Below, in pieces: positions 11,701 through 23,785 of a stretch of DNA of 64,000 nucleotides. The stretch is from positions 8,246,001-8,310,000 of the forward strand of contig OX344757.2 of assembly GCA_947034885.2 (NCBI GenBank), written 5' to 3'. Positions within the stretch are counted from its first letter, which is position 1. Every line of letters starts with the position of its first letter. Position numbers and translations under genes: made by a program. Under the pieces are notes generated by a model, which was not told the origin of the DNA, ran no database searches, and was given only the letters and a program-made list of their open reading frames with translations. Origin of the DNA: Thuidium tamariscinum. Taxonomy: Eukaryota; Streptophyta; Bryopsida; Hypnales; Thuidiaceae.

Positions 11701-12304
11701 AACGAACAGAGGTATGTTTGGCCATGCTCCTTCAAAGTTGACTGCATCTAGCTGCATGCAAGAATTCATGGTTTTCTTTCTCATACGAGGAATTTATGCA
11801 AATGTTTGATCATGGATGAGTTGGACAAAGAAACTTTCTGCAATGCCAGCTTCTAAGGGATCCTTTTTGTCATCGCAGCGGGAAAAGAAACGGGCAAAAG
11901 CTGCCGCGCTGAAGAAGCACCCCAGACCGCGACACTCATCTGGTTGGCCAATCCAAACCAAGATTATAGTTTTTCTTTTTTTTCTTATTTTGTGCATGAG
12001 CTTCTTTGTTGCAGCTTTTGATTCCAGTTTACACAAGCTCTGTCAAGAGGCTCTACACTCACCAACCGGTGAATAGGGAGAAGAGCTCTAAAAGTTGCTT
12101 TTTGATCGTCTTCTCACAGAGCCAGCTCTCCCGTCCTACCTCATAGCAAACGTGGACCCTGACGTGAGAGAGCTTCTACTCGGAGAGAAACGGAATGACA
12201 TAATCAAGGCTGCCTTGGACACAGAAGTCAAGTTCATTCCTCCAACGAACAAGAGCATTGAGATGGATCGACCATTGTCAGGGTTTGGAGGTATAAAGAC
12301 TTAG
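8746..12304 (+). CDS. EF-hand-like protein, multi-exon, 3' structure uncertain
   Basis: Exons that join in phase are 8746-8781 (ATG, MAPLEMPLKEAA), 8903-9032, 9988-10097, 10419-10500, 10627-10694, 11088-11207 and 11670-11711. A Lys/Arg-rich exon follows near 11879-11940, and the last exon ends with TAG at 12304. Exons 2-4 show a degenerate EF-hand pair: CFELIDAGGSG+VISTRDVPLAF is a 12-residue loop lacking several acidic ligands, and LGMDLKRTEIKDAIRK ... TQFPEFMRLMMSMV is the second helix-loop-helix. Exon 5 encodes KDPSTEYTLPFALLAQAYRR. The last exon encodes EPALPSYLIANVDPDVRELL. Loss of ligand Asp residues suggests weak or no calcium binding. The joins between 11711 and 12120 could not be settled: more than one frame is open there, and a 51-nt intron may exist at 12070-12120. 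Function is unknown beyond centrin/calmodulin-like ancestry. Confidence 0.6.
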
Positions 12305-13953
12305 CTTGCTCTCAGAACTTCTGTTTCTAACCGTATACACTGGTAGGTGGCTTTCAGGCACTTTTATTAGCTGTCAGAGAGTCTTTTTAGTGTTGTGCAT
12401 CTTTTTCAGTGACTTTTGGACATCAATCATAGGAAGATGACCCTCCTTATGAATCGTGGGGAGGGATGCTCATGGATTGCATCATTCTTGTCTTACCTCC
12501 TATCATGTGTCGACGGTTTTGAAGTCTAATTTTTCATGAAAACTTTGTTAAAGTGATGATTTTTATTTCACTTGACACATCAATTTTATTATATTTCGAA
12601 ATGATGATGCTCAACTGCACAAAGCCCCAGTAAGTAGGACTGGAATAGATAAGATTTTAAGACACCCCACCCTGAAATGTGCCAATACCTTCAGTATCTG
12701 CCATTAGAACGAATAGGCGTTTCGAGTGATCTTTCAGGATACAAGGGAATGTGCGTGATTTACTTTTCAAGCACCTGAGCTATGAACTCGATTTGGTTTG
12801 ACACCGTTCGTTGTACAGATCAGAAATTGAGCTCGGCCTGTTTACGGGAGAAGCTTCAAACGTTTCGGACGGATGTAATGTGACCAAAACCGTCTCTTTG
12901 TTTTGTAATTGCGGCAGAGTAGATTGACGAATCCAGACCTTGTCCCGTTCTAGGTTTAGTTTCAAGCACGTGAAACAATAGCTCTATTACATTATGCATA
13001 AATACTTGAGGTAGAGTTTTCATGAATGCAATATTATGAGATGTTTTGAGAGGTTCGCATTCGTATCTGAAGCAAACTCCATTTAGAGTAGCAATAGTTG
13101 CCGATTAGAGTAATTTTATTCCTCAGATGCGATGCCACTGGTGGGGTTCTAACTGATTGCATGAACTCAGATGCGGCACAGGCCGACGATGAAAAGGCAA
13201 GTCATACGCATTCAAGCAATGAAGACCCTTCGTGATTTCTACAAGAATGGATCCATCCAGGTGAAGGGTAGCCCCTTCCTTTATCCAGCCTCGCGTCGCC
13301 CCACCTTGGCCCCCAAATTCTGAGACCTCAACTATGCAAGGTGTAAAGTCATCGGTACGTGCCATAGATTTCTAGTCGATGGAATGTTACATCCTACAAC
13401 AAAGCTTTAATGTCGGTCTTGTTACCTAGTCCATAACCACTCTGCAGGGGAATTGCAGAATGAGACACCGTCGGTGTTGTTTTGCATCTACAAATGACAA
13501 ACGGTGAGTTATCGAAGTGCTCACTTGCGATCTTTGTTGCAGGATTTGTCTTCAGCATTAAATAGAGGTGCTCACCTTCATAATCTTTGGCAATGGTATA
13601 AATGAAGCAGCACAAAATGCAATCGTTTTTTGGTGGCCCGGAATGACTACAAGGCCCTGTGAAATCGTGGTATTGACAACTGGTCACTCAAAATCATGAA
13701 AAAAACAAAATAATTGATGTAACTAGCCTCCTTTTTCCCCATACCACTGCTAGTGGTGTCACAAAAACAAGCATATACGTTACGAGAGGCTCTGTCCTTG
13801 GAGCTCAGTCTCCTTTTTTCAAAGTAAGGCCTAGTCAAACTTCCTCTCATTCATTGTAAACGTATATTTCCCCTTTTGGACGTAGCTTTTGCCAATGCCA
13901 ACCCTCCTCCCGAGGTCCAGAACCAAATAACCATAATAAAATCACTGCTAAAA
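12305..13953. other. Intergenic between convergent genes
   Basis: This lies between the 3' ends of the EF-hand-like gene (+) and the BAHD gene (-). It should hold both 3' UTRs. I see no conserved coding frame or clear repeat in it. Confidence 0.5.
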
Positions 13954-16900
13954 TTAAGGGAGTAGTCGTATGTCCCTGATGTACTGCTCAAACTGGACCA
14001 TCTCGTGCTGCCGGAAGCTGACCAACAGGAACAGTCCGCCATCCTCTTTTCCATTGGAAACGATGAGAGCATACTCCGTGGTGCCGTGTAAAGGAGGCCC
14101 CGCGTGCACAGGTTTCCCCCACCCGAAGTCGTGCTCGTAAAACGGAATCTTCCACCACGCCGACACCAACACATCCTTCTTGCTCCCAATGGCCGGCACT
14201 CCGCCGTGGACTTGCAGCCAGTCGAGCGCCGACCGCACGTAACGCTCGTCGATTCTCGCCAAGGCTTCTTGGATCTTCAACACGCAGAACGACAGCGGCC
14301 TCCGGGCAACCTGGCCATGGAAACAGATCTCATTACATCACATTGCAAGGACATGAGCTCGACAAATGTTTTGATATGAGACTTGGGTTCCGCTTAGATT
14401 GAACATTTCGAGGAAACTTGGTCGTTAACCAGATTCTCGGAGCCATTACAGCCCAACCCAAAAAATTTTCACTGGGAATAAATTAGTGCTCGAGACCCAA
14501 CCTCGGCAGCCGGGGCGCTGACATGTGCGGAGATGATGGTATTCCCGCAGAAGTTGGGCGAGATTATCGGCTTCATTTTCCTTCTGAAGTCCACCGCAAT
14601 CAAAATCTTGGAAACCTCCTCCTCATCTTCAAATTCCAAGCTCCGCGTCCTCGCTCTCCAGAAATGCGCACAAGTAACCTCAAAGCTCGAGCACTTCCCG
14701 ACACTCCCGTCCTCCATGGCGATCAATTTCAACCTCTGAATCTCCATCTTGGACAAAGCGATGTGCTTGGTGACATACTCCGGCGTGATTTCCAGACTAC
14801 TGCCTGTTATTTCACTCCATTTGAAGCACTCGGGATGGTCGAATTCCGGTGATGGCGGCTCTCGCGGCTTCAGAATGGTGCGGTCGAGCTCGGGGAAGGA
14901 CGTGAGAGGCTCCCCGCGAGAGAATTGGCAGAAGCTGCGAAAGAATTGAATCGATGACAAGCCGTCGAACATGGAGTGGCTCATTCGGATTCCAACTGTG
15001 AAACCACCGCAACTGAACCTCGTCACCTGCACAAACTCTTGGTTTGCAAGCTCAGATTCAATTGTTTTTTGAACTTCGCATAAATTTTTGGTTGAGAGGA
15101 ACACTGTACTGTAAGTTACATGGTGCTCGGACGAGTGCACAGAGTGCGCTATGTTGGAGAGTTCTCCTTTACAATCTCAGCTTCTGCCTGCTCTTCCACA
15201 AGCTTAGATTAAGGCATTTGAAACATTCTGCAGTTAACCTCTAAATTTCCTCCCTCCGAACAGACGTTTCATGTTAGCGATGGAACGTAATGTAGTCTAG
15301 ATGTCTGTTTGAGTCATTAAGCAGTGAGCGGGCTATTGTACATAATTGGGTGCATTCAACTTAACTCTACAACAGGAAGTAGCAGTTGCAACACATCATC
15401 AATTATTTTTGTAGCGGTTCCATACTTTGCTAAAAATACTATCGGTCTATTGCGATCCATTGCAAAAGTGATGTAAACTTGTTGCAAGAAAGTCTTGGAC
15501 ATGCACAGAACCAATGCATATTTATGCCCTAAACTGTTGCCAAAACTACTGTATTGCAAACTCAAATAGTTGCAAATACCATACAAACCCATTGCAAAAA
15601 TTGTTATTAGATGTCTGACGTACTGTTGCCAAAACTAATGCACTGTCAGCCTTCCGTACTAGTGGGAGATGTAAGTAAGAGGTTCCCCTTTACAACCTCA
15701 GATTTTCCCTCGACACCCACAAGCGTAGATCAAGACATTCGTAACTTAATATTCTATTAGCCCCAACTGTTCTCCATTTGATCAATCAGGTCATGAGTTA
15801 GCAATGGAGCCTGAATGTGTGCTTGATAACTGGTTTAATGAGACCCAGAGCAGTGAGCGGGAGATTATTGTATGTATATAAATTGGGTGCATTCAACTCA
15901 ATTCTTAACCATGGTTCTTCACGGGGGTTGCAATCCAACAACTCAGCGGAGGTTACGATTTTCTTGGGTCTTATCGCAGACAACCACCTCAAGAATGTGT
16001 CCAACAAAACTGCGCCACTTCAGCGACGAGCTTTAGGCAGCTGGTACGAATATTTTAGAGCAAAAAAACTATAAAGAATTGCAGTTGCCAGTCCTGGTGA
16101 GCGCCTGCGACAGTGATCATGACAAACTGGCGCAAGGATGGTGTGACTGTCAGTGGGACAAACTTACAGGCATGGCATCATTTTAAACTGCTGGATTGGT
16201 CGTTTTTTGATTCCCAATTTCTGGGAGACAAAAAGGGAGGCTATCTAGTAACGTATGGAATGTTTGAGTTTGAGAACCTGAGGATGAATTGAAGCTACCT
16301 GAACCATCAGCAAGAAATTATCCTCCAGTCGGATATGGACGTCTGGAGGTGACGGCACCAGCTTTCGAAACTCAGGGTTCATCACCTTCCAATCGCCCAT
16401 CTCTTCAATTGTTTGATCGGAAGATGCCGCCACGAAGGCCGCACCTGCCCGATTGCAATTCACCTGTAACCTCCCACCTAAAATTCCCACCAACAATGTA
16501 CAAATAGGTTTATTATAATTATATTGTCTATTTTATTGTCACTAAGATGATTCTAAATCGAACAATAGAAATTGAGATATTGTTATATTTGAACACTTTT
16601 TTGAACTCGTTCCATCAAGACGTATCTCATTCAACGAAAAGACATCAAATAACGTATCATGGGATTCATCTTAAATTGAACTCTTTCCATCATGAAATGT
16701 TTCATTGTGGAAATACGACACCATTGGATTCTTCTTTTGGTGCACTCTTTTCAACAAGACCAATTTCATTATGAACACAAAGCACTACAATTAAGATGAA
16801 ATTGGATCCATCTACTAGATTGAACTCTTTTGACAAGACCCAAGTTCACTATGGAATCTTTGGCACTCACTTTCCACCGAGAGCAACTTCGTAAATGTGA

Positions 16901-17253
16901 AAACTCGACTCATATTTTTAGTTTTTAAAACAGAAGAAGACAAAAATCGGAATGCGGGCTCGTTTACCACCGCGGTCGACTTCGAACCTCCCCGCCATGA
17001 AGTGATATGGCACCAGAAGCTTTCCAAGGGCGTCTTCCAACACCGAAAACACGGACTCCGAGCTTCGGTCGTGGTTCGGCAAGTACACGAAGAACGTGTC
17101 CACAGGCACGATCAGCATCTGATCAATGTTGGAGAGATAGAAAGGCCCTTCCTTCGTGGGCTCGGCAGGCTGCACCAGCTTCAGTGCGTGCACTGTTACC
17201 GATAAATGTTTGAAGCTCTGGCCATCTTCGGCCACATGGGTGCTGTCTGTCAT
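13954..17253 (-). CDS. BAHD-family acyltransferase (HxxxD/DFGWG), intact, four exons
   Basis: The protein transfers acyl groups from acyl-CoA to an alcohol or amine and is expected to be cytosolic. Exons on the minus strand are 17253-16968, 16477-16299, 15026-14502 and 14310-13954. Phases match and they total 448 aa, a normal length for BAHD enzymes. The start ATG is at 17253-17251. Visible hallmarks are an N-terminal HCT-like stretch (LVQPAEPTKEGPFYLSNID), GRLQVNCNRAGAAFVAA, the catalytic HxxxD as HSMFDG in exon 3, and the structural DFGWG as HDFGWGKPV in exon 4. GLSSIQFFRSF follows the catalytic motif as in the family. The N-terminus is like hydroxycinnamoyltransferases, but substrate class cannot be read from the sequence. 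The two longer introns contain repeats described separately. No damage was seen, so the gene is probably functional. Confidence 0.88.
15160..15907. repeat. Diverged direct duplication flanking a CACTA-like fragment in BAHD intron 2
   Basis: Segments 15160-15367 and 15680-15907 are similar. They share CCTTTACAA.CTCAG, the ACAAGC.TAGAT.AAG.CATT block, GCAGTGAGCGGG and AATTGGGTGCATTCAACT in the same order. The roughly 310 bp between them ends at about 15650-15665 with a sequence whose complement starts CACTAGTACGGAAGG. It also contains repeated CTGTTGCCAAAACTA and ATTGCAA motifs, like the subterminal repeats of CACTA elements. No matching left terminus was found. Confidence 0.6.
16600..16860. 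repeat. Degenerate tandem repeat in BAHD intron 1
   Basis: About four diverged units of roughly 60-80 bp. Each opens with a variant of TTGAACTCTTTCCATCAxGA followed by TTCATT and ACACCATTGGATTC-like text. They lie wholly within the intron between exons 1 and 2. Confidence 0.5.
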
Positions 17254-19352
17254 GGTTCAGTCGAAGAGTAGAGTTCGGGATCACTGGCTCTGTTCATGTC
17301 GATCGTCGTTCTTCCTCACTTATATGCTTGTGAGAGACCGGCCTCGTGTTGCTTTTATCTTCTCCACCAGCTGAGATTGCAGATCTGCAACATGCCATCG
17401 GCACGTAATCGTAAGTGGATTCTTCAGGTCCAGGTTCATTAGGTTTTTGCGTTCGGAGCTCAGGATTCCGGAGTTTTGCCCTTAAACAGGTGAATTATCA
17501 TGTTAAAAATGAAGCAGATTTGAGGTCGTCATGTGGTTGATGTTCTTTAGTTTGAGCAATTTTTTTCATTGGCTCTGGACCAAAGCTAGGAGGCTTTGCA
17601 CTGAGGAAAGTTAGGTGTGCACTCTGCAATGAATGCAGAAAAGTTTGAGTAGGTTTGCTACTCAAAAAGTGAGCTAGTACGTGTTACATTATTCATTTCT
17701 GAAATTAGAACGTACGGCCTCTTGTAGGAGTTCTAGCTTGAGACATTAGCTCTTCACTGATTCTATTGATATAAACTTAAACCCTTCAGGAATTATAATT
17801 TTCACAGTATGTTAAACTGGACTTTTCATCTAAAAATCACGGGTGAACATTTGTTTTCAAACGGACAGGGGGAGGAAAGATCGTGACTTGGTTTGTTGTT
17901 TTGTGTGAGCAGGAAAATTGATGCAGTTCATGTAAAGCTTGGGAGTTTCAACCCAGGTTTGCTGATAAACTGTTGAGCACTTGCAAGGGCGTCATGTCAA
18001 TCCGGGGCTTGGGTGCAAAGACTTGGCCTTTTACTTCACCACAAGAAGAAAACAGCAGCGGAAGGTTGGTGAGAAATTCTATCACACCAGAAGTGCCGCA
18101 GCGAATGCTTACCCACAAAGCAAACGCTGGCATTTGCTCATCTGCCAGCAATGTCTCGCATGAAGCATGCGTGTATGTTTATTTGATGTGCTTAATCTTA
18201 ACCTCGGGCTGACTCGCACTGTTTAAATCCCACATAATATCACACATTTCTTATGTCTAGTGAACCTAATCACGAGTGTACAGTACATCAGCCGCCTTCT
18301 CTGTAAACTTGCAACAGAAGTTAGAAACGCATCTCTGTAAAGACGATTCATCAGAGCAGGAATAACCGGTCCTCAAAAGAAAGAACTTTTGGCAAGGGTC
18401 AGCAAGCGATTATGAGAGAACTTTAGAACTTATGAAAGATTATCTATTCTAGTTTGAGTATTCAGAGTACCCCGGAATTCAAATGCCATTATGTCCAACC
18501 ATTACAAAGGCTGCAACCAATTAGTATTAACGAAACTTCATCAAGAACATGATTTCCCAAGCATGATCCGTAAGAGAATCAGGATGAACTTGTCTGTGGC
18601 CAATCATAACATTGACCAACGTGAAGTTCTGAGGGCTTCTAGAGATTATCTTATTATTAGGCGATTAACAAGAAGACTAGCCAATGGTCACTGAAGCAAG
18701 GAGAAACCGGCAACAATCACTTCAATGCAAAACCATTACCAAGATTTCAACGTCCACACCCAAACTAAAATGTGGATATTCCCATTCAACTTGGAGTGCA
18801 TCTTACTCCAGAGTCTAAAAAAACTTACAAATACTGGAAAAACAAGAACAAACTAAAGTGGTCGACTATCACCCACTCGTATACTTACAGCAGAGCTGCC
18901 GAATTCAAGAGGGAAAAAACACGCAACAGAGCATTCACAGCAAACAATTCTGCTCAGAGACTGTAGTAAGAGAAATCAAATTCATAAATACGTCCTCACT
19001 TTACCAAGAAGACATTGATTCTCAAAATATGTACAAAACGTGCGCCAATTGATCTTCATCCTAAAACCTACCTACCTTTCAGATACCTTCTAGACAGACA
19101 ACATAACGCCAGTCCAAGTGTCTAGGCAACCATACCGCTCTCATTGGCTAATCCGTCAAATTAACGTTGATATCCATTACCCCTTCTGCTCAGTGTGAAC
19201 CCTTTGATCAACCTTCGATCAACCAAAGGTACAAATCTTGACGATGCTCAAGATTCAACGGAAGAGCTCAACATCACGAAGTTCAATATCCGTCTTGAGC
19301 CTCTCGGCTACCGAAGTTTATATACCTAGTACCTAGTCCATGTTAACGAGCA
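17254..19352. other. Intergenic, no gene seen
   Basis: This should hold the promoter of the BAHD gene (right next to 17254) and the 3' UTR of the GDU-like gene. Open frames here are short and show no protein-like composition. No clear repeat was seen. Confidence 0.5.
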
Positions 19353-19862
19353 TTAGCTTCCCCGTGAAGGATTTAGGGTTGCCTTGCGCTTACCTCGCTC
19401 TAGCTCATCCAATTTGGAATCCAAGCTCACATCTACAAACTCGTCCCTGGGCAAGGGCCGTGCCAAATGCGTGGGCCGCGCTTCCCCAGCCATGATCACG
19501 CACGACACGGGCTCAACGGCACCACCACCAGTCGCTCCCTTTGGAGATTTCCCTCCTCTCGCAGGATTAGTTGCAAGTTGTGCGACTTGCTCTGTTTGCG
19601 GTGGAGCAGAAGGCGCTGGACTGCTGTTACTTGGGCCAGACCAAATGTAGAGCGCAGGCGGGTGTTGGGCTCTCCTGTCACCACCACGGAAGCGCCCGAA
19701 GAAGATCATTCGCCGCTTGTGAAGGATGCAGATGAGCAAGACGACCGTGATGGCCAGGAACACGCCCGTGGCGACGATGGCGGACGCGCGCAGGAGGTGG
19801 TTGACGGAGGACGTCGGAGAGCAGCCGGTGGTCGAGTCATAGCGCTTCTGGCACTCGCTCAT
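19353..19862 (-). CDS. GLUTAMINE DUMPER-like single-pass membrane protein (VIMAG motif)
   Basis: A single exon of 169 aa starts with ATG at 19862-19860. One membrane helix is plain at about residues 24-47 (SAIVATGVFLAITVVLLICI), followed by a basic stop-transfer HKRR. The cytoplasmic side is Pro/Ser/Gly-rich. Near residue 120 it carries VSCVIMAGEARPTHLARPLP, matching the VIMAG motif that defines GLUTAMINE DUMPER proteins. In Arabidopsis, GDU1 affects amino-acid export and works with the membrane RING ligase LOG2. Those members are about 110-160 aa, so this one is slightly long. Topology (short outside N-terminus, inside C-terminus) and role in amino-acid export are inferred from the family. 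No break was seen. Confidence 0.8.
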   Translation of the reverse strand: MSECQKRYDSTTGCSPTSSVNHLLRASAIVATGVFLAITVVLLICILHKRRMIFFGRFRGGDRRAQHPPALYIWSGPSNSSPAPSAPPQTEQVAQLATNPARGGKSPKGATGGGAVEPVSCVIMAGEARPTHLARPLPRDEFVDVSLDSKLDELERGKRKATLNPSRGS

Positions 19863-20079
19863 TGTGGGAGCGTTACCCTCCTTTGCTTTTCCACCTTAAT
19901 ACTAATCCCTGTACAGATGTAAACCTACGACAGAATTCGAATTCACCGCAAAATTCACTGAAAACGCAACCATATCCGCCAATTCATTGCTAGTTCGAAT
20001 CCAAGACGGCGAATCATGGCATGTGCACGCCAATCTAACCTGCAACAACAGGAGTACTCCATCAGTATTCGTGAGACCC

Positions 20080-20363
20080 TCGAATCTGAACACCTTGAAA
20101 ACATTCGAAATTCAATCGAAAGAAATAAGAAAAAAAAAACAGCAACACCAATTTCTGACACTCCCCTTCGCTCCCGTTCGTTGCATAACGAGCTCCAAAG
20201 AACAAGCATCTGTGCCCCCTGAATCTAAGCACCTTGAAAACATTCAAATTCAACCAAAGAAACAAGACAACAAATAACAGCACCAATTTCTGACATTCTT
20301 TGTTCTTGCGCACGCCCCTTCGCTCCCGTTCGTTCCATAACAAACTCCAAATAACAAGCATCA
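20080..20363. repeat. Tandem duplication upstream of the GDU-like gene
   Basis: Two copies of a roughly 140-bp unit (about 20080-20217 and 20218-20363). Both contain CACCTTGAAAACATTC, ACACCAATTTCTGACA or GCACCAATTTCTGACA, CCCCTTCGCTCCCGTTCGTT and AACAAGCATC. The block lies 220-500 bp upstream of the GDU-like ATG, so it may be in the 5' UTR or promoter. Confidence 0.75.
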
Positions 20364-21235
20364 GCTACGGCTGACGAGGAAAATGTATCACATCCAAGCT
20401 ATATCACAACCTACGTACGACACACGGTAGCCCCGAGAGCATAGCCCCGAAAGCATCTCTCGAACAATTTCCAAATCACAAAACGATCCTTATAAAATGA
20501 GTACTCACTCAACTCACCCTTGCACTCACTCTTGCCCGGATTCAAAGTGCGACTTTCCACAGTCACCCAAACCCTCGATTCCCCCAACCCATCCACAAGA
20601 ATTGAGAGACCCAGGCTCTCACCTTACTGCAGAGCCGTTTCTCGATCTGTCCGTGAGCTTTTAACTCAACGTCAGCTTAATTCCATCCTCAACAAGAATC
20701 GAATAGTCCTCTGCTTCGCCATCGCTTTGCTTGCTTGCTTCCATAACATTCGAGACGCGATTCTCCTGAGCTTGCCGCTTGTGGTCATTCCATAGCTGCA
20801 GCTGATAGTAAGCTAGGTGATGAGTGTTGTTGGTTGGGGGTGGGGGCGATGGTGGATTTGGAGCTGGGTGGAGAGCGAGCAGGGACATGAGTGAGGGTGG
20901 CAGACAGGCCAGACAGTGGGCCAGACATCACCTGGTAATAATGCCTGCATTGGAATCATTTGTTTGGGTTCAAGTGGAGCTGCTTCGTATTCCTTCCTGC
21001 CTTCAGTGGCGTTGGGGAAAGTAGAAACTCAGTGCTAGAAAGGCAGATTGATAGGAAGGGCCTACAGCTGGAAACTTGAGCAATTTACAAGAGTTTCCAG
21101 TATGAAAATTGTCATTGATGCATTTGGATCCTACTGGCAGTTCAAAGAAGAATCCAAAATACATATATACTTTGATGTATACAAATTGTGGATACCATAC
21201 TAATACCACAATAGAATCCATCCATTTAAGATAAA
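20364..21235. other. Intergenic, no gene seen
   Basis: This is likely upstream regulatory sequence of the GDU-like gene. A G-rich stretch at about 20829-20855 (TTGGGGGTGGGGGCGATGG) is the only notable composition. No coding region is supported. Confidence 0.4.
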
Positions 21236-21440
21236 TTGTTGGTTTGGTTTGGGTTTTTACGTTGAAATCTCCTAGACTCAACATAACAAACTCCCCTCGT
21301 GTTTTTGGTATCGTAAGAAAGGGTTTGGAGAGGAGGGGTGCATGGGCTTTGTTCCATGGCATTTTGATTCACGGTATTAAAGTTATGGATTTTTGAGTTA
21401 TTTTTGGTTTAAAAATTTAACAAAACACTTTTTACTCACT
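21236..21440 (+). repeat. Dispersed copy of the 60.5-61.0 kb tandem-repeat unit
   Basis: This segment resembles the units at 60524-60700 and 60920-61060. It has ACGTTGAAATCTCCTAG, then GAGGAGGGGTGCATGGGCTT, TTCCATGGCATT and AAAGTTATGGATTTTTGAGT in the same order and similar spacing. It is therefore an isolated copy of a dispersed repeat. Confidence 0.7.
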
Positions 21441-22800
21441 ATAATAAACAAACAAACAAACAACCTAACTTCAGGTATGGAAGACAAACTTTAAAAAAGT
21501 TTAATTCAATAAACTTCACAAAACTCCCACTAATTTTGATATGCATAAAGTGAAAATTTTGAAGTTAAGTATCTATATTTATTTTAGAATATGGTTTGAA
21601 ATAGGTGCTTGGTATTGGATATGTCTACCTCAGGTGATAATTACTAGAAGAATAAACTTGAGAATTAGTTTGTGATAGTTGTGATTCCCACTCTATATCT
21701 AAGCAAGTGTCTAGAAGTGCCACTTGATTAAATGCTCACAATAAAGTACATTTCCTTAAAGAATAATATGTATCTATTTTCAAAAAAAATGATTTTAGAA
21801 CACCTATCAAAATACATTGACCCTTTCTAACTTTTATATACCAAATAGGTGCAATGCAATCTCCTATCATTTTCCAACAATAGAGTATGCAAATTTCAAC
21901 AATCTTGTATTAGAAACCAAATCTAGCCTCTCAATTCTTTCATAACATTCTAAATATAAAGGCTAGAGTGCCTACTCTACAATTGTAGTGTCATTCTACC
22001 TACAATGTAGTGAAATACTATAAGAAACCGAGCAAGAAACTTTGTTATGAGTGTCTCTTGATAATGTAGAACAATTCTACTTGCAATGCCTTGGATTACT
22101 AATTGAAAGAAGCTTTGTCATAGCAACATAAGACAATTCTACCTACAATACCATAGGATATTTGGACAAGTTCTATCATTAGTATCTTTGGGCAACCTAA
22201 GAAGAAATAATAGAGCATAGATTATGATGCAAATAGAAAAGGTTGAGTAAATTACAAACTCATGTAGTTACAAAGACAAAGACATCAAAGTGTAGGAGAC
22301 CAATTATTGCTATCTACATATTTCAAGAATGATATATATACTTGTAACTATATATGAAGACTTTTGTAAATTAATTATAAAATTTCAATGTAAACAACCC
22401 ACGGGATAGAAACCACTCACATTTTTTCCTTTTTCTTGATAAAATTTAGAAAGTTTAGAAACTATTTTAAAACTATTTTGATACTATTTTCAACATTGTT
22501 GACAATATTTTTAATAATTTAATATTAATGTTGAATTGTGTCACATTTTGCTATAATTCATTCTATAGGAGTTGATTGGTCTAAAAACTCTATAAGTGGA
22601 ATATGTTCTTTTTTTAAATTTAATACAAGTATTTTCATAAAATTTAAAAAATATACAATATGGAAATTAGATTTGAAGACAAGAAATATCTTTATGCCAA
22701 TTCAAGGTTTCAATAACATGATTTTGAAATAACACCCAATTTTGTATTGATAGTTAACCAATTGCCTAAGTATTCATTTGCCTTTTCTATTTCATATTAT
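21441..22800. other. AT-rich intergenic with short degenerate tandem motif
   Basis: No gene is supported. Between about 21980 and 22160 a motif like ACAATTCTACCTACAATG recurs three times at roughly 75-80 bp spacing. The rest is AT-rich sequence of transposon-remnant character. Confidence 0.45.
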
Positions 22801-23785
22801 ACATGGGACTATATAGAGATAATACTAGATATCAGCGGGTTTTTTTCTGGCACCCTGTGGCCAGAAAGCACCAAGTCAAAAAGGTGGGCGAAAAAGCATT
22901 AAGGAAAAAAAACAAAAAAAACAAAAATGAGGCCCGAATGAAGCCTAGGGTTTCCAAGAGGTTGCCTGAAAGCTGCGGCTGCAGTCATCGTCGTCGCCAA
23001 ACTTCTGGATGGTGAGGCAACTATTTTTGAAACTCCCGCGCCAAATTCCTTCCGTTTCAAGACTTCCCGAGCCTGAATTGCATTGAGCGACCATCATTCG
23101 TCGCCATTTCAGCTCCACGACAGATCTCGTTCATCGCCGGAGTTTGGAAGAGCATTTAAACTGGCATCGCCAATTTCCAGCCGAGTCATTCCACTCCTTC
23201 GCCCACTTGAATTCTGCCCATCTCGAGTTTATAGCCACTCCTTTCTCTCTGTAGTACTACAGCTCTAGGCTGTGTAAACTAGCAATCGCAATTCAGTGTA
23301 GGCTTTGAATTTCAAATGGCGCATTTGCTTCCACTCCGATTAGTTCCTTCCGTGCATAGCTGCCTTGATGCAATGAAGGTAGTATGCATTTGCATCAACT
23401 CTGTAGATGCTTCGTTGTGGGTGCACTATAAACATTATTGGAGTATAAATTGTTATGCAGACATCCCTGAAGGTATGTTCCCTCGTTTTTAGTGTGATGA
23501 GTTTTGAATTGACATATTTGTGCTTGGCGTTGTGTTTAGGGTTTTGAGTTTAGTGAGTTGTGCTTGTGGTTGAATACTTTCTCCACTTTACGATGGTTTG
23601 AATAACGATCTCCAATGCTAGTTTTGAATGTTGCAGTTCTTTTCATGTAAGAACGCCATGGTTTGATTTACATTCGCCAACAGTGGTTCCAACTCTTGGG
23701 GTGCTTATCTTTGTTTTATACTGTGCTCTTTCCCTCACTCCGTTTTCTCTGTTTTTACTAGTAGTGCTTCTTGGCGCATCTGGCG

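Noticed and set aside
19467..19922. 151-codon plus-strand frame
   Set aside because: It is antisense to the GDU-like gene and lacks recognisable features.
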